Assembly: GCF_020144665.1 (NCBI RefSeq)
Contig: NZ_JAAHBQ010000021.1
Location: forward strand, 1-64,000
Direction of reading: 5' to 3'
Source: Oscillatoria salina IIICB1
Lineage (GTDB): Bacteria > Cyanobacteriota > Cyanobacteriia > Cyanobacteriales > SIO1D9
DNA: 64,000 bases
Shown here in pieces: positions 44,685 through 53,304 of the stretch (positions are counted from its first letter, which is position 1; every line of letters starts with the position of its first letter). The notes under the pieces are model-generated. The model saw nothing but the letters and a program-made list of their open reading frames with translations, had not been told where the DNA came from and made no database searches. Position numbers and translations under genes: made by a program.

Positions 44685-45299
44685 TCAATTACCTTTTTGC
44701 AGTTGAGTTTTGAGCTGAGAAAATCCCCCAGCAACCCCTAGCAACAACATTCCTAAAATTAGAGATGGTTCGGGAACAGATTTTGTTCTTGGCTTTTGCG
44801 AGTAGGAAGTTATTGTTAATGAGGAAAATTGTCCATCAAAAATATTTAAAACACCAATTTCTCCATCGTAAGACGAGGGAATTCCTTCGCAAACAGTTGT
44901 TAAACAACTTAAAGGCGAAGCAATATTACTAATACTAAAAACCCCGTTATTTCCGTCTTTATCAATTTGGAATAAAAAATTTATTTCTGGATCTAATTCA
45001 TCACCACCAAAATTTTTCAAGATTGCGAAACTTCCTGTTGAAGTAAATAAATCTCTATCAAGAAATAACTCAAAAGAAAAAGTATCTAAAAATGTTGATG
45101 TACCACCGAATTTAACAGCCTCTTCATATTCATCCTCATCAATAGCATAGCTTCCCGAAAAGCTTCCCTGTTCGTAGGTTCCTTCAAAATCAAAAGTAAT
45201 CGCCAAAACTGGTTGAGTAACCATACTTCCCAAGCTAACTAAAGCGGTTCCAACCAAACCTGCGGTAATATTTCTTAAAATTTTCATCAGTATTTCCAC
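44685..45299 (-). CDS. PEP-CTERM secreted protein
   Basis: Exported protein of 204 residues. A signal peptide at about 5-33 (ILRNITAGLVGTALVSLGSM, cleavage near VLA) is followed by an acidic Phe/Gly/Asp-rich beta domain and a classical tail KSVPEPSLILGMLLLGVAGGF with charged end. Here the motif is VPEPS, unlike the PFEFSP motif of the other two sorted proteins in the window. ATG at 45299, with a second ATG at 45287. It is convergent with miaB. Confidence 0.9.
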   Translation of the reverse strand: MEILMKILRNITAGLVGTALVSLGSMVTQPVLAITFDFEGTYEQGSFSGSYAIDEDEYEEAVKFGGTSTFLDTFSFELFLDRDLFTSTGSFAILKNFGGDELDPEINFLFQIDKDGNNGVFSISNIASPLSCLTTVCEGIPSSYDGEIGVLNIFDGQFSSLTITSYSQKPRTKSVPEPSLILGMLLLGVAGGFSQLKTQLQKGN

Positions 45300-45664
45300 T
45301 TATTTTTGAAATAAATTTATTATATATCTGGCTTTGGCACCTGAATATCACCTAAGTAGATACCGAACAAATCTTTATCTCATCTTTAAATTATTAAGAA
45401 AAGTGAAACAAAAGCAACTGAGCTAAAATATTCTCTAGAAATAGGATTGAGTCAAATAGCAGCAAAATCCTCAGCGTTTTGATGAAGATTTGATGAAGCT
45501 GTTTCTTTCAGTTCTTAATTAAATTAAATATTTAGTTCAACTTGAAAAGTAGTTTTTAGATAAACAAAAGTAACAGTCACTATCTCAACGAAGAGAAAAA
45601 CTAAGTTACGCGACCAGTAGTTTATGCTACCCTAGCGGCATTGAGGAGTGGACGAGGTAAAAAA
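45300..45664. other. 365-base divergent intergenic stretch
   Basis: AT-rich region between the PEP-CTERM gene (minus) and ddl (plus), with no convincing gene, repeat or hairpin. A direct repeat TTTTGATGAAG/ATTTGATGAAG near 45477-45497 is the only local structure seen. Confidence 0.45.
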
Positions 45665-46711
45665 ATGACGAAAAAGTTGGTAGGATTGTTGTTTGGGGGA
45701 CGTTCTGGGGAACATGAAGTTTCGATAAGTTCCGCACGCGCGATCGCCGCAGCCCTGCAAGCAGACACAAATCAGACAAAATACGAACTACTGCCAGTTT
45801 ACATCCAAAAAGACGGCATTTGGCAAGCCGGGGAAGTTGCTCAACAAGTCTTAGACACAGGAAAACCCTTGCAAGGGGAAACCGAGAAACAACAACTTTG
45901 GCAATTTCCCTCGCAAGTAACCCAAATAGACGTTTGGTTTCCGATTTTACACGGTCCAAACGGCGAAGATGGCACAATTCAAGGATTGTTGAGTTTAATG
46001 CAAGTTCCCTTCGTGGGTAGCGGCGTGTTAGGTTCGGCTGTGGGAATGGATAAAATTGCCATGAAAACTGCCTTCGCCCAAGCAGGACTGCCCCAAGTAA
46101 AATATATGGTAGTTAATCGTTCTCAAATTTGGTCGAGTCCCTGCGTTTTTCCCAAACTTTGCGACGAAATTGAAGCTACGTTAGACTATCCTTGCTTTAT
46201 TAAACCAGCTAACCTCGGCTCATCGGTAGGAATAACAAAAGTTACCTCGCGTAGCCAATTAGAAACTGCTCTCGATAGCGCTGCTAGCTACGATCGCCGT
46301 ATTATTATCGAAGCGGGAGTTGTCGCGAGAGAAGTCGAATGTGCAGTTTTAGGTAACGATAACCCCAAAGCTTCAGTTATTGGCGAAATTACCTACAATA
46401 GCGATTTTTACGACTACGAAACTAAATATACTGAAGGACTCGCCCAATTACTAATTCCAGCACCAATACCAGAAAATATTGCCACACAAATTCGGGAAAT
46501 ATCTTTAGCTGCTTTCGCTGCCATTGACGCTGCGGGACTTTCTAGAGTAGACTTTTTCTATGTAGAAGAAACTGGCGAACTTTTGCTGAACGAAATTAAT
46601 ACTTTACCTGGTTTTACTGCTACCAGTATGTATCCTCGTCTTTGGCAATCATCGGGGGTAGAATTTCCTCAATTAGTCGATCGCTTAATTCAGTTTGCTT
46701 TAGAAAGATAG
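45665..46711 (+). CDS. ddl: D-alanine--D-alanine ligase
   Basis: ATP-grasp ligase making D-Ala-D-Ala for peptidoglycan. From the ATG at 45665 (GAGG upstream) it has 348 residues. The N-terminal [35 protein letters not shown], and the metal site [29 protein letters not shown] identify it. An upstream TTG at 45641 adds eight unlikely residues. Typical DdlA-like length; monocistronic. Confidence 0.97.
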   Translation: MTKKLVGLLFGGRSGEHEVSISSARAIAAALQADTNQTKYELLPVYIQKDGIWQAGEVAQQVLDTGKPLQGETEKQQLWQFPSQVTQIDVWFPILHGPNGEDGTIQGLLSLMQVPFVGSGVLGSAVGMDKIAMKTAFAQAGLPQVKYMVVNRSQIWSSPCVFPKLCDEIEATLDYPCFIKPANLGSSVGITKVTSRSQLETALDSAASYDRRIIIEAGVVAREVECAVLGNDNPKASVIGEITYNSDFYDYETKYTEGLAQLLIPAPIPENIATQIREISLAAFAAIDAAGLSRVDFFYVEETGELLLNEINTLPGFTATSMYPRLWQSSGVEFPQLVDRLIQFALER

Positions 46712-46798
46712 GGCTTTAATTATTAAGTAAACGCAGCGCTCTGTGTAGCTTCATTCTTGATTTTAGACTTTAGATTTTTCAAGCCAAAATCTAAAGTT

Positions 46799-46879
46799 CT
46801 AAAGTCTAAACGATCGCTGTTTTGTGGGCAGAAGTAGATCGGCTACCGCCGTAGGAGATATTTCAATCTGGTAAGCCAT
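46799..46879 (-). pseudogene. Toxin fragment (RelE/ParE-like N-terminus)
   Basis: ATG at 46879 within the last codons of the antitoxin remnant, reading MAYQIEISPTAVADL then unrelated codons to a stop at 46799. The opening (aromatic/hydrophobic strand, SPTAVADL) is how RelE/ParE toxins begin; the remaining 70-80 residues are missing. The overlap with the antitoxin end is typical of such operons. Confidence 0.5.
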
Positions 46880-46995
46880 ATTTTTCCCGAAGTTCAGTAA
46901 ACGCTTGCTTCAGAGGTATCCCTTTCCCTTGCTCAAATTCTTCAATACTTTTGTTGAAACTCCGAGAGAGGATAAATTTCACTCAGACTGAGCAT
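46863..46995 (-). pseudogene. Phd/YefM-type antitoxin, internally deleted
   Basis: Starts MLSLSEIYPLSEFQQ, the common Phd/YefM opening. A frame change follows and then the family's usual end, IEEFEQGKGIPLKQAFTELREKYGLPD, with about 40 middle residues gone. No continuous reading frame exists, so it is inactive. It overlaps the toxin fragment. Confidence 0.6.
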
Positions 46996-47188
46996 AATAT
47001 TTTCAAAAAATTATTAGATAATTTCATGCTAACAGTTAGAAATTGTTTTGTCTATTTGGCGATTATCATGAGGATGTCTACGATACCCTCTCGCTGAGGT
47101 ATCGCCTTTTTTCATGATTGCTTAAAGGCGATCGCGTATTGATTAAGTTTGATTTGAATAATTCTTTTCAAGTAATTAAAAAAGGAAA

Positions 47189-48163
47189 ATGAAATTAATT
47201 TTCTGGTTTCTCGTATTAATTGCTTCTGTAGGGGCAGCACATTGGGGTTCCGATCAATTAGCAGATCCCTTGCAAAAATTGCGGCGAAGGTGGGGCTTGA
47301 CAGAAGCGGCGGGTGCTGCATTTGTGGCTTTAGCTACAGCTAGTCCAGAAATAGGGACAAATACGGCGAGTGCTATCCAAGGTTTGTCAGATATTGGATT
47401 AGGAAATTTACTTGGTTCTAATATTATTTCAGTTCCAGCGATCGTAACTGTAGCTTATATCGCCTCGCAAAAATATCAAGGACGAGGAATACCTTTACGC
47501 ATCAAACCCGAAGCCTTGACGATCCAAGCAATCCCTTATTTAATAATTATCGCGATCGCCGCTATCTTGACTTTACCCGCACCTTGGCGAGGTTTACAAC
47601 CCATTGATGGTTGGATCATGCTCGCAGCTTATTTAGTTTACCTCGCTCAGGCAATTATCCGTCAGCGACAAAGCGCTCAAGAAGTTAATTGGCAGCGAAA
47701 AGAGATTTTGGTAGCTTTTTTAGGTGTATTGGTATTAGCTGCGGGTGCTTATTTAATCGTCACTGCTACCGAGCAAATTGTGACTATTTTAGGCATTTCC
47801 GAGCTAATTGGCGGATTGTTGATCGCTTCCACTTTAAGTATCGCCCCAGAAGTTTTTGCGACTTGGAATGTGGCGAAAAGCGGACAGATAACAGCAGCAA
47901 CCACAAGCGTGATTGCTGACAATACCGCAACGATGACCCTAGCTTTTTTCCCTTTAGCACTAGTAACGTTACCCATCGAAAATTTACTCTTATTTTCAGT
48001 TAATTTAACTTTTGTGGGCTTGCTAGCAGTAGTTTATGCAGGATTTATTTATTGGGGAAGCGAGAAAAACAGTTTTGAACTTTGGGAAGTGCTGGTACTG
48101 AATGGTATTTATGTCGCTTATCTGTGTATTATCTTATTTGGAGTTTTGCGAGTTTTTGGTTAG
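47189..48163 (+). CDS. Calcium/cation antiporter (CaCA family)
   Basis: Membrane exchanger of 324 residues with about ten helices and two alpha repeats: residues 38-60 (GAAFVALATASPEIGTNTAS) and about 202-226 (IGGLLIASTLSIAPEVFATW). The acidic residues that bind the cation are present as Glu in each repeat. Family members exchange Ca2+ or other cations for H+ or Na+. An AAGGAAA site precedes the ATG at 47189. ndk follows after 33 bases, perhaps on the same transcript. Confidence 0.9.
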   Translation: MKLIFWFLVLIASVGAAHWGSDQLADPLQKLRRRWGLTEAAGAAFVALATASPEIGTNTASAIQGLSDIGLGNLLGSNIISVPAIVTVAYIASQKYQGRGIPLRIKPEALTIQAIPYLIIIAIAAILTLPAPWRGLQPIDGWIMLAAYLVYLAQAIIRQRQSAQEVNWQRKEILVAFLGVLVLAAGAYLIVTATEQIVTILGISELIGGLLIASTLSIAPEVFATWNVAKSGQITAATTSVIADNTATMTLAFFPLALVTLPIENLLLFSVNLTFVGLLAVVYAGFIYWGSEKNSFELWEVLVLNGIYVAYLCIILFGVLRVFG

Positions 48164-48196
48164 TTGTTACTGTTTGTAAATTAAAAGGAGATCGCC

Positions 48197-48652
48197 TTGG
48201 AACGGACATTTATTATGATTAAGCCTGACGGCGTACAGCGCAACCTAGTTGGTGAGGTAATCAAGCGTCTGGAAGCAAAAGGCTTTACTTTAGTAGGTTT
48301 AAAAATGATGTCAGTCTCCCACGAACTGGCGGAGAAACACTACGATGTCCACAAAGAAAGACCTTTTTTCAAAGGTTTAGTGGAATTTATCACCTCCGGT
48401 CCAGTAGTTGCTACCGTCTGGGAGGGAGAGGGAGTTGTTGCTTCATCGCGAAAAATCATTGGTGCAACCAACCCCCTTGCGGCTGAACCAGGAACTATTC
48501 GCGGCGACTATGGTATTAGCATAGGTCGGAACCTGATCCACGGAAGCGATGCAATTGAAACCGCACAGCGAGAAATTGACCTTTGGTTTAAAGATGAAGA
48601 ACTGGTGAGTTGGGAACCAAGTATAAAATCCTGGCTCTACGAAGAAAACTAG
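48197..48652 (+). CDS. ndk: Nucleoside diphosphate kinase
   Basis: Transfers gamma-phosphate between nucleotides. The 151 residues start with TTG at 48197 after AAGGAGAT ([20 protein letters not shown]). The phospho-His is in [17 protein letters not shown]. Length normal. Confidence 0.97.
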   Translation: MERTFIMIKPDGVQRNLVGEVIKRLEAKGFTLVGLKMMSVSHELAEKHYDVHKERPFFKGLVEFITSGPVVATVWEGEGVVASSRKIIGATNPLAAEPGTIRGDYGISIGRNLIHGSDAIETAQREIDLWFKDEELVSWEPSIKSWLYEEN

Positions 48653-48762
48653 TCACGATTTGCCAGTACCCGCAATTATCCCTGGAAATTTGGGAACAAT
48701 TACGATCGCGGGTATTGGTTACGACTGAGAGAAAAAAGAGATTTAAGCGATCGCTCCCCAAT

Positions 48763-49464
48763 TTATTCTTCAGTTTGAGGAGAAGATTTGGCTTCAGTTC
48801 GTTGAGAGAAACCCCAGATAAAGACAGCCGCGATCGCCACAATCATCACCCATTCGGGAGGAACAAAATCTGGTTTAAGTGCTTTGAGCAAAAGTCTGAT
48901 CCCCACAAATCCCACAGTGATGTAACCAGCATCTTCTAAGTGAGTATATTCATCGAGCCAGCGAATAAACAATCCCGCCAAAAATCTCAAAGCGATCACC
49001 CCCATAGTGCCACCAGCAATAATTAACCAAGTTTGATCGGAAACCGCGATCGCTGTAGTCACACTATCGAGAGAAAAAGCTAAATCCGTAATTGCGATAA
49101 TCGGAATTGCTTGCCAAAGCGTTGAAAACTGGCTTCCTTTACGATTGTGGTCTTCATCTTCTGGAGAGCTAAAGTAATTAAAAACTAGCCAAAGTAAATA
49201 AGCAGCCCCCGCCACCTCAAACTGCCAGAACTGAACTACCCAGGTGGCAGTAATAATCAAAGCGATCCGCAGCACATAAGCTGCTACTAAGCCAAAATTG
49301 AGGGCGCTACGCTGAAGTTTAGGGTCTTCTAGTCCTTGGGCAATAGATGCCAAAGCAACTGCATTGTCTGCTGATAATACTGCTTCTAGCAGGACGAGGA
49401 TCAGCAAAATTAACGGAGTGTGAAATCCGATTTCCAAAGGAATGTCGAGAGCGTGGTCTAGCAT
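48763..49464 (-). CDS. TerC-family membrane protein
   Basis: Membrane protein of about 234 residues from the ATG at 49464 (an earlier ATG at 49500 would add 12). It has seven or so helices and the TerC signature LLEAVLSADNAVALASIA, with a second AITDLAFSLDSVTTAIAVS; the acidic residues in these are conserved. TerC relatives are linked to tellurium resistance, manganese export and, in plastids, to thylakoid biogenesis. The role here is not determined. Convergent with ndk. Confidence 0.9.
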   Translation of the reverse strand: MLDHALDIPLEIGFHTPLILLILVLLEAVLSADNAVALASIAQGLEDPKLQRSALNFGLVAAYVLRIALIITATWVVQFWQFEVAGAAYLLWLVFNYFSSPEDEDHNRKGSQFSTLWQAIPIIAITDLAFSLDSVTTAIAVSDQTWLIIAGGTMGVIALRFLAGLFIRWLDEYTHLEDAGYITVGFVGIRLLLKALKPDFVPPEWVMIVAIAAVFIWGFSQRTEAKSSPQTEE

Positions 49465-49576
49465 TAATGGTGTTTTAACGGCAAGGGCAGTACATGGCAA
49501 AAAAAAAGCTTATTTAGCTCCTACTATTACTCAGCTTAACGGTTTGAGTCAGACTAATCAAAAATTTTGTCCTTTA

Positions 49577-49715
49577 GGGGATTGGGGAGGAGGGGATTGG
49601 GTTCAGTTATCAGTAAACAGTGAAAAGTTTATTCGCTAATTGCTTGTTGTCTCCAATCTCTACTGCTAAGTGCTAACTGTTCGCTGTTCGCTGAAAACCC
49701 TAATCCCCAATAACT
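49577..49715. repeat. Repeat segment upstream of psaM
   Basis: GGGGATTGGGGAGGAGGGGATTGGG (49577-49601, a four-run G-quadruplex pattern), TTCAGTTATCAGTAAACAGTG, and further right CTAACTGTTCGCTGTTCGCTG and CCCTAATCCCCAA. It has the G-rich start and C-rich end of the composite repeat, with the purine-rich part missing. Confidence 0.7.
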
Positions 49716-49757
49716 GGTATTTATATTGAGTATTGTTACGATTCGTTTCATCTAAGC

Positions 49758-49785
49758 TTTACAATCGCCCATACTTATCTAAAAT
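49758..49785 (+). promoter_or_regulatory. Promoter candidate of psaM
   Basis: TTTACA (49758-49763), 16-base spacer, TAAAAT (49780-49785), about 52 bases before the psaM ATG. Plausible sigma-70-type spacing but only a fair match. Confidence 0.35.
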
Positions 49786-49836
49786 CCTGAGAAAATCTTC
49801 GGGTAAGAATCTCAGCAAAATAGGAGTTTATCTAAT

Positions 49837-49932
49837 ATGGGTATATCTGACACTCAAGTTCTGGTTGCTTTAGTTATTGCGCTAATCCCCGGTATTCTTG
49901 CTTTCCGCTTATCAACAGAACTCTATAAGTAG
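49837..49932 (+). CDS. psaM: Photosystem I reaction center subunit XII (PsaM)
   Basis: Single-helix photosystem I subunit of 31 residues: MGISDTQVLVALVIALIPGI then LAFRLSTELYK. The TDTQV-like start, the hydrophobic helix and the FRLxTELYK end match PsaM. A TAGGAG site lies upstream. Too short for most gene finders; found by reading the sequence. Supports the cyanobacterial origin. Confidence 0.95.
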   Translation: MGISDTQVLVALVIALIPGILAFRLSTELYK

Positions 49933-50563
49933 ATTAAGCGAGAAAGGAGTCTTAGATAGCTTGAGTGAGGCTACTAAAGCACTCCCAGAACTGTGTAATC
50001 GAGGTATAGACAAAATAGTACCCAAGGAATTTGGGGAAAAGAAATTAGCTGTCAAGTCAAGCTGTCAGGGGCATTTTACCTAGATAAGTGGCATAGGGCA
50101 GCAAGATCCAATCGCGAGATTAGAAGCCACCACTATACAGCCTAAGCAGTTAGTGGTGGCAGTAATCACGACAAAACCAAGACAGTCTGCCCTTCTTAGC
50201 TTTGAGTAATTAGGGTAGACTGTTTTTTGTGAGTTAAAAGAGAGTGAAAGGTGAAAAAGAAAGCCACAAAATTACTTTTTTCGCTAATTTCCCGATTATT
50301 TTCGTCAATTACTGTACATTGTCTGATAACATCAATTTGCCTGTTATACTTGCTATTCGGCGATCGCCGAACCCGGATTTTGGCTGCCAACTAGCAAACT
50401 GCAAATGAAAAAGGTATCGTAGGTTAGGCAACTCACCGATCTCTAGACACCAAGAGAAGATAGCAAGATGCTATTGATAGTCATGGCGTTTGCTAGCTAC
50501 TGTTGACCATATTTTTCTTGTTCGGGCGGCAAATTGCTGCTTTTACCACATGGTTACCTCATA
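49933..50563. other. 631-base region after psaM
   Basis: No intact gene. Fragments in two frames (ELCNRGIDKIVPKEFGEKKLAVK and then KWHRAARSNREIRSHHYTA ending at about 50142) have a protein-like look that could be the decayed tail of a transposase-like gene. A hairpin GCCACCACT/AGTGGTGGC (about 50123-50160) sits at its end, like IS-end hairpins. A terminator-like stem ACAGTCTxCCC/GGGxAGACTGT followed by TTTTTT lies at about 50179-50231. The rest (to 50563) shows nothing definite. Confidence 0.4.
50179..50231 (+). terminator. Terminator-like hairpin downstream of psaM
   Basis: ACAGTCTGCCC and GGGTAGACTGT with one internal mismatch, large AT-rich loop, then TTTTTTG. Could end the psaM transcript or an unknown small RNA in the preceding 200 bases. 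Confidence 0.5.
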
Positions 50564-50938
50564 ATGAACGCACTTCAAACTACAAGACCTTTAGAAGAAC
50601 CTCGTCGTCGAACTACCCGCCGACCTCGACATCGTCGCCGTTACTCTCAGGGCGCGGTTGTCGCGGAAATTACCGTGAAAATACTGGTCAATGGGGTATT
50701 ATCAGCAGCAGCGATCGCGGCTTTGCTGAAACTTTTACCTTACCATCTCTCTCAACAAGCTAAACTACGCGAGGTTCGTACTGAAGTGAAGCGTACCGAA
50801 CAGCGAGTTAATGAGTTACGCGATCGCTTTAGTTATAGTTTCGATCCTCATCAAACGCAAAATATTATGCAGGAGCAAACAGGGCGAGTTCAGCCGAATC
50901 AACTTCGCGTTGTTTGGTTAGAGAAGAAAACTGATTAG
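50564..50938 (+). CDS. Slr1601-like conserved membrane protein, putative cell-division factor
   Basis: About 124 residues from the ATG at 50564. A very basic N-terminus (residues 1-35, Arg-rich with PRRRTTRRPRHRRR) is followed by one helix (about 42-62: VKILVNGVLSAAAIAALLKLL). A short coiled coil (QQAKLREVRTEVKRTEQRVNELRDRF) and the end TQNIMQEQTGRVQPNQLRVVWL follow. The layout is like small FtsB/FtsL-type septum proteins and matches my memory of the cyanobacterial Slr1601 family. The role is not proven. Confidence 0.65.
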   Translation: MNALQTTRPLEEPRRRTTRRPRHRRRYSQGAVVAEITVKILVNGVLSAAAIAALLKLLPYHLSQQAKLREVRTEVKRTEQRVNELRDRFSYSFDPHQTQNIMQEQTGRVQPNQLRVVWLEKKTD

Positions 50939-50949
50939 TTTTTTTAACC

Positions 50950-51666
50950 TTATTGGATGGGTTTGAGTAACTCATTTAACCAGTTTTGTACTCGCTGTGA
51001 GTGCAAAACTGAGCCTCGATCGTTTTGAAGCAGGGAAAGGGCGTGTTGATAATCGGCGATCGCGCAGTTCCAATCTCCTCGCAAATGATAAGTACGTCCT
51101 CTTTCGGTATAAATGCGTCCTTGATAGCGCTGTCCTAACATTAAGGCGAGATCGAGGTTTTCGAGGGCGAGATCGTATATCCCCAGTTCGCGCCAAGCGA
51201 TCGCTAGATTGATCCGGGCGCGGAGATTAGCTGGATTATAATCTAAAGCTTGGTCATAATCGGCGATCGCCGCAGCTAAATCGCCTACTGCTGCATAGTA
51301 ATTAGCTCGGTTATTATAAGCACTATCAAGTCGGGGATCGATTTCTATGGCTTGGTTATAATCTGCTAAGGCTTGCAAAAATTGATGATTTTTAAAATGC
51401 AGCAATCCTCGGTTATTATAGTGAGCGGCATTTTGCGGCTGGCGAGCAATCAGTTGAGAAAGAGTTGCGATCGCTTCGGCGTATTTACCCTGTTCCACTT
51501 GTTCTCGCACCTTAGCTTGTAAATCTGACTCTGATTGCTGTTGATTCTGGACAAATGTGGCTTGGATCGGATATAAACGTTTGATAAGTGCGTTATACAA
51601 CTTGTTTCCCGGTACCAAGTAGCCATTGACCTGCTGGTGTTGATCTAATAAAATTTTAGCGTTCAT
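50950..51666 (-). CDS. TPR-repeat protein
   Basis: Protein of 238 residues. A 40-residue N-terminus is followed by about five tetratricopeptide units (from residue 50: QGKYAEAIATLSQLIARQPQNAAHYNNRGLLHF...; AYNNRANYYAAVGDLAAAIADYDQALDYNP; LAIAWRELGIYDLALENLDLAL; YTERGRTYHLRGDWNCAIADYQHAL). It is a protein-protein interaction scaffold with no enzymatic domain. Partner unknown. Convergent with the Slr1601-like gene, 11 bases between. Confidence 0.88.
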   Translation of the reverse strand: MNAKILLDQHQQVNGYLVPGNKLYNALIKRLYPIQATFVQNQQQSESDLQAKVREQVEQGKYAEAIATLSQLIARQPQNAAHYNNRGLLHFKNHQFLQALADYNQAIEIDPRLDSAYNNRANYYAAVGDLAAAIADYDQALDYNPANLRARINLAIAWRELGIYDLALENLDLALMLGQRYQGRIYTERGRTYHLRGDWNCAIADYQHALSLLQNDRGSVLHSQRVQNWLNELLKPIQ

Positions 51667-51975
51667 AGTATCCTAAATAATCGATCTAGTCTTCTTATCT
51701 ACTCTCAGGCTAATAGGTTGTTTTTTTGGGATTATGCAAGTTGTGTCAGAGTAGAATTTGTCCTGAATAACACAGATTCTCTCGCTTTTTCGGCAACCTT
51801 CAATAACCAAGAACGATCGCGCCAAATTGGCGTTTCGGCAATAGCAGCCTCGATCCCTTGCTGACAAAAAACTACAGCGATCTCGGTGACGTTTTCGGAA
51901 TTGTCACCTCTTTGTGGCTAGCCAGAGGATCGCGATCGTTGGTAAAATTCACCCAGTATCGAAATTTATCGTCCT
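51667..51975. other. 309-base divergent stretch with a start-less open frame
   Basis: On the minus strand a frame is open from 51917 to a stop at 51732-51734 and reads protein-like text (NVTEIAVVFCQQGIEAAIAE, PIWRDRSWLLKVAEKARESV). It has no usable start codon. It may be a decayed gene or a small gene with an unusual start. Nothing else was seen. Confidence 0.4.
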
Positions 51976-52440
51976 ATGGCAACAGCAACTTTGTTTCCTA
52001 ATGCACCAGACGTTTCCGCCGATGATTACTGCATCTTTGGTTTAGCTACTTGCTTCCTCCGCGATGAGGGAGAAATAACCGAAGTTCAAGTTATCGAACC
52101 GATCCCTTCAGCCGCTTTGGAAGCGATTCTTAAAGGTATTCCTACTTCTTACAAGTTCGCTTGTGCAAAACCAATAGGCGAGTTTTTTGCTGATGAAAAT
52201 TTGCAAAAGCCTGCTGAATTTCCTCCATCAGCCCAATTTAGCGATAATTTTACTGAGCGAGTTGTCGCCGCAGCACGTAGCTATAAACATCGTCCAGAAG
52301 CGCAAAAACATCTTCCTTTGGGTACAACTAAGGACGATTTTAACTATTCTCTTGAGCGCAAGCGAGTTCTCAATAATGTTAACATCGTTAGCACTGAAGA
52401 CAATGTTAAACAGCACGCCTACACTCATCAAGTTCTCTAG
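51976..52440 (+). CDS. Conserved hypothetical cyanobacterial protein
   Basis: Soluble protein of 154 residues, ATG at 51976. There is no signal or helix. The first half is mixed alpha/beta (DDYCIFGLATCFLRDEGEITEVQVIEPIPSAALEAILKGIPTSYK), the second half polar with many His, Arg and Lys (YKHRPEAQKHLPLG). No family recognised with certainty. The GST gene starts 13 bases after, so the two form a likely operon. Confidence 0.75.
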   Translation: MATATLFPNAPDVSADDYCIFGLATCFLRDEGEITEVQVIEPIPSAALEAILKGIPTSYKFACAKPIGEFFADENLQKPAEFPPSAQFSDNFTERVVAAARSYKHRPEAQKHLPLGTTKDDFNYSLERKRVLNNVNIVSTEDNVKQHAYTHQVL

Positions 52441-52453
52441 ATTTTAGCTTACT

Positions 52454-53008
52454 ATGTTAAAACTTTATGGTGGTTCCCGGAGTCGGGCATCAATCGTTCA
52501 ATGGTATCTGGAAGAAATTAATGTTCCTTACGAATATGTGTTGCTGGATATGCAAGCAGGGGAACATCGGCAACCGGAATTTTTGGCAATCAATCCTTTT
52601 GGGAAAGTGCCAGCAATTGTTGAAGGGGATTTTAAGCTTTGGGAGTCGGGAGCAATTTTGCTTTATCTGGCGGAAAAATATGGCAAAATGCCTGATTCTC
52701 TCGAACAAAAAGCGGAAATTACCCAATGGGTATTATTTGCTAATGCAACTCTGGGGGTGGGAATTTTTGTCGAAGCCAACCGGGAACGGGAAATGCCGAA
52801 ACTGATGAGTGCATTAAACCATATTTTTGAGCAGAAACCGTTTGTGCTGGGAGAAGAGTTTACTGTCGCTGATGTGGCTGTGGGTTCTTATTTAGCTTAT
52901 ATCCCGATGATGCTGCAATTAGATTTGAGCGATTATCCCGCAGTCATGGATTACATTAAGCGTATCACCCAGCGAGATCCTTTTCAAAAAGCTATTGGTA
53001 GCAGATAA
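52454..53008 (+). CDS. Glutathione S-transferase family protein
   Basis: GST of 184 residues. Thioredoxin-like N-terminal domain (1-75) starts MLKLYGGSRSRASIVQWYLEEINVPYEYVLLD with a Ser (S8 or S10) where the catalytic residue usually is. It has the cis-Pro in GKVPAIVEG and ESGAILLYLAEKYG. Helical C-terminal domain (about 85-184) has FTVADVAVGSYL. Substrate not determined. Probably co-transcribed with the upstream hypothetical; a bidirectional terminator follows. Confidence 0.92.
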   Translation: MLKLYGGSRSRASIVQWYLEEINVPYEYVLLDMQAGEHRQPEFLAINPFGKVPAIVEGDFKLWESGAILLYLAEKYGKMPDSLEQKAEITQWVLFANATLGVGIFVEANREREMPKLMSALNHIFEQKPFVLGEEFTVADVAVGSYLAYIPMMLQLDLSDYPAVMDYIKRITQRDPFQKAIGSR

Positions 53009-53070
53009 CTGAAAAATTGTCAAGACTTTTGGGTGGTTAATGAGTAATAATTCTTAACCAAGAAGACGGA

Positions 53071-53100
53071 AAAAGCATCCTTTTTTAAGGATGCCTTTTT
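53071..53100. terminator. Bidirectional terminator between GST and psbK
   Basis: AAAAGCATCCTT, TTTT loop, AAGGATGCCTTTTT. The T-run on the plus strand ends the GST operon; the A-run at the other end gives a U-run for psbK on the minus strand. Confidence 0.85.
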
Positions 53101-53117
53101 GTCTTTTAAATTTAATC

Positions 53118-53255
53118 TTAACGGAACCCAACTGCGGCTTGCCAAACGAAGGCTAGCAACAGAAAGAATAAAGGAATGAGTGGTAAAACATCCACAAGCG
53201 GGTCAAAAATTTGGTAAGCTTCGGGAAGTTTGGCTAAAAGCAGTGCTGCTTCCAT
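53118..53255 (-). CDS. psbK: Photosystem II reaction center protein K (PsbK)
   Basis: Single-helix photosystem II subunit of 45 residues: [20 protein letters not shown] followed by [25 protein letters not shown]. The ATG at 53255 is chosen because the protein then has the standard PsbK start and an AAGGAAC site precedes it. A longer frame to 53348 is not real. It lies 49 bases after tgt on the same strand, a linkage seen in other cyanobacteria. Confidence 0.96.
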   Translation of the reverse strand: MEAALLLAKLPEAYQIFDPLVDVLPLIPLFFLLLAFVWQAAVGFR

Positions 53256-53304
53256 GAATTTATGTTCCTTTCCAACACAGTTTTCTGAATTTATGATAAA
53301 AATT

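Larger units (their letters stand above)
46712..47188. other. 477-base gene-free stretch with toxin-antitoxin remnant
   Basis: Contains an inverted repeat around 46765-46808 (CTTTAGATTTT...AAAATCTAAAG) and the broken antitoxin and toxin fragments listed separately. A GATACC/GGTATC-type hairpin near 47080-47105 (CGATACCCTCTCGCTGAGGTATCG) follows. No intact gene. Confidence 0.6.

Noticed and set aside
50196-50390. Minus-strand frame of 64 codons after psaM
   Set aside because: Overlaps the terminator-like stem and has no gene-like features beyond chance.
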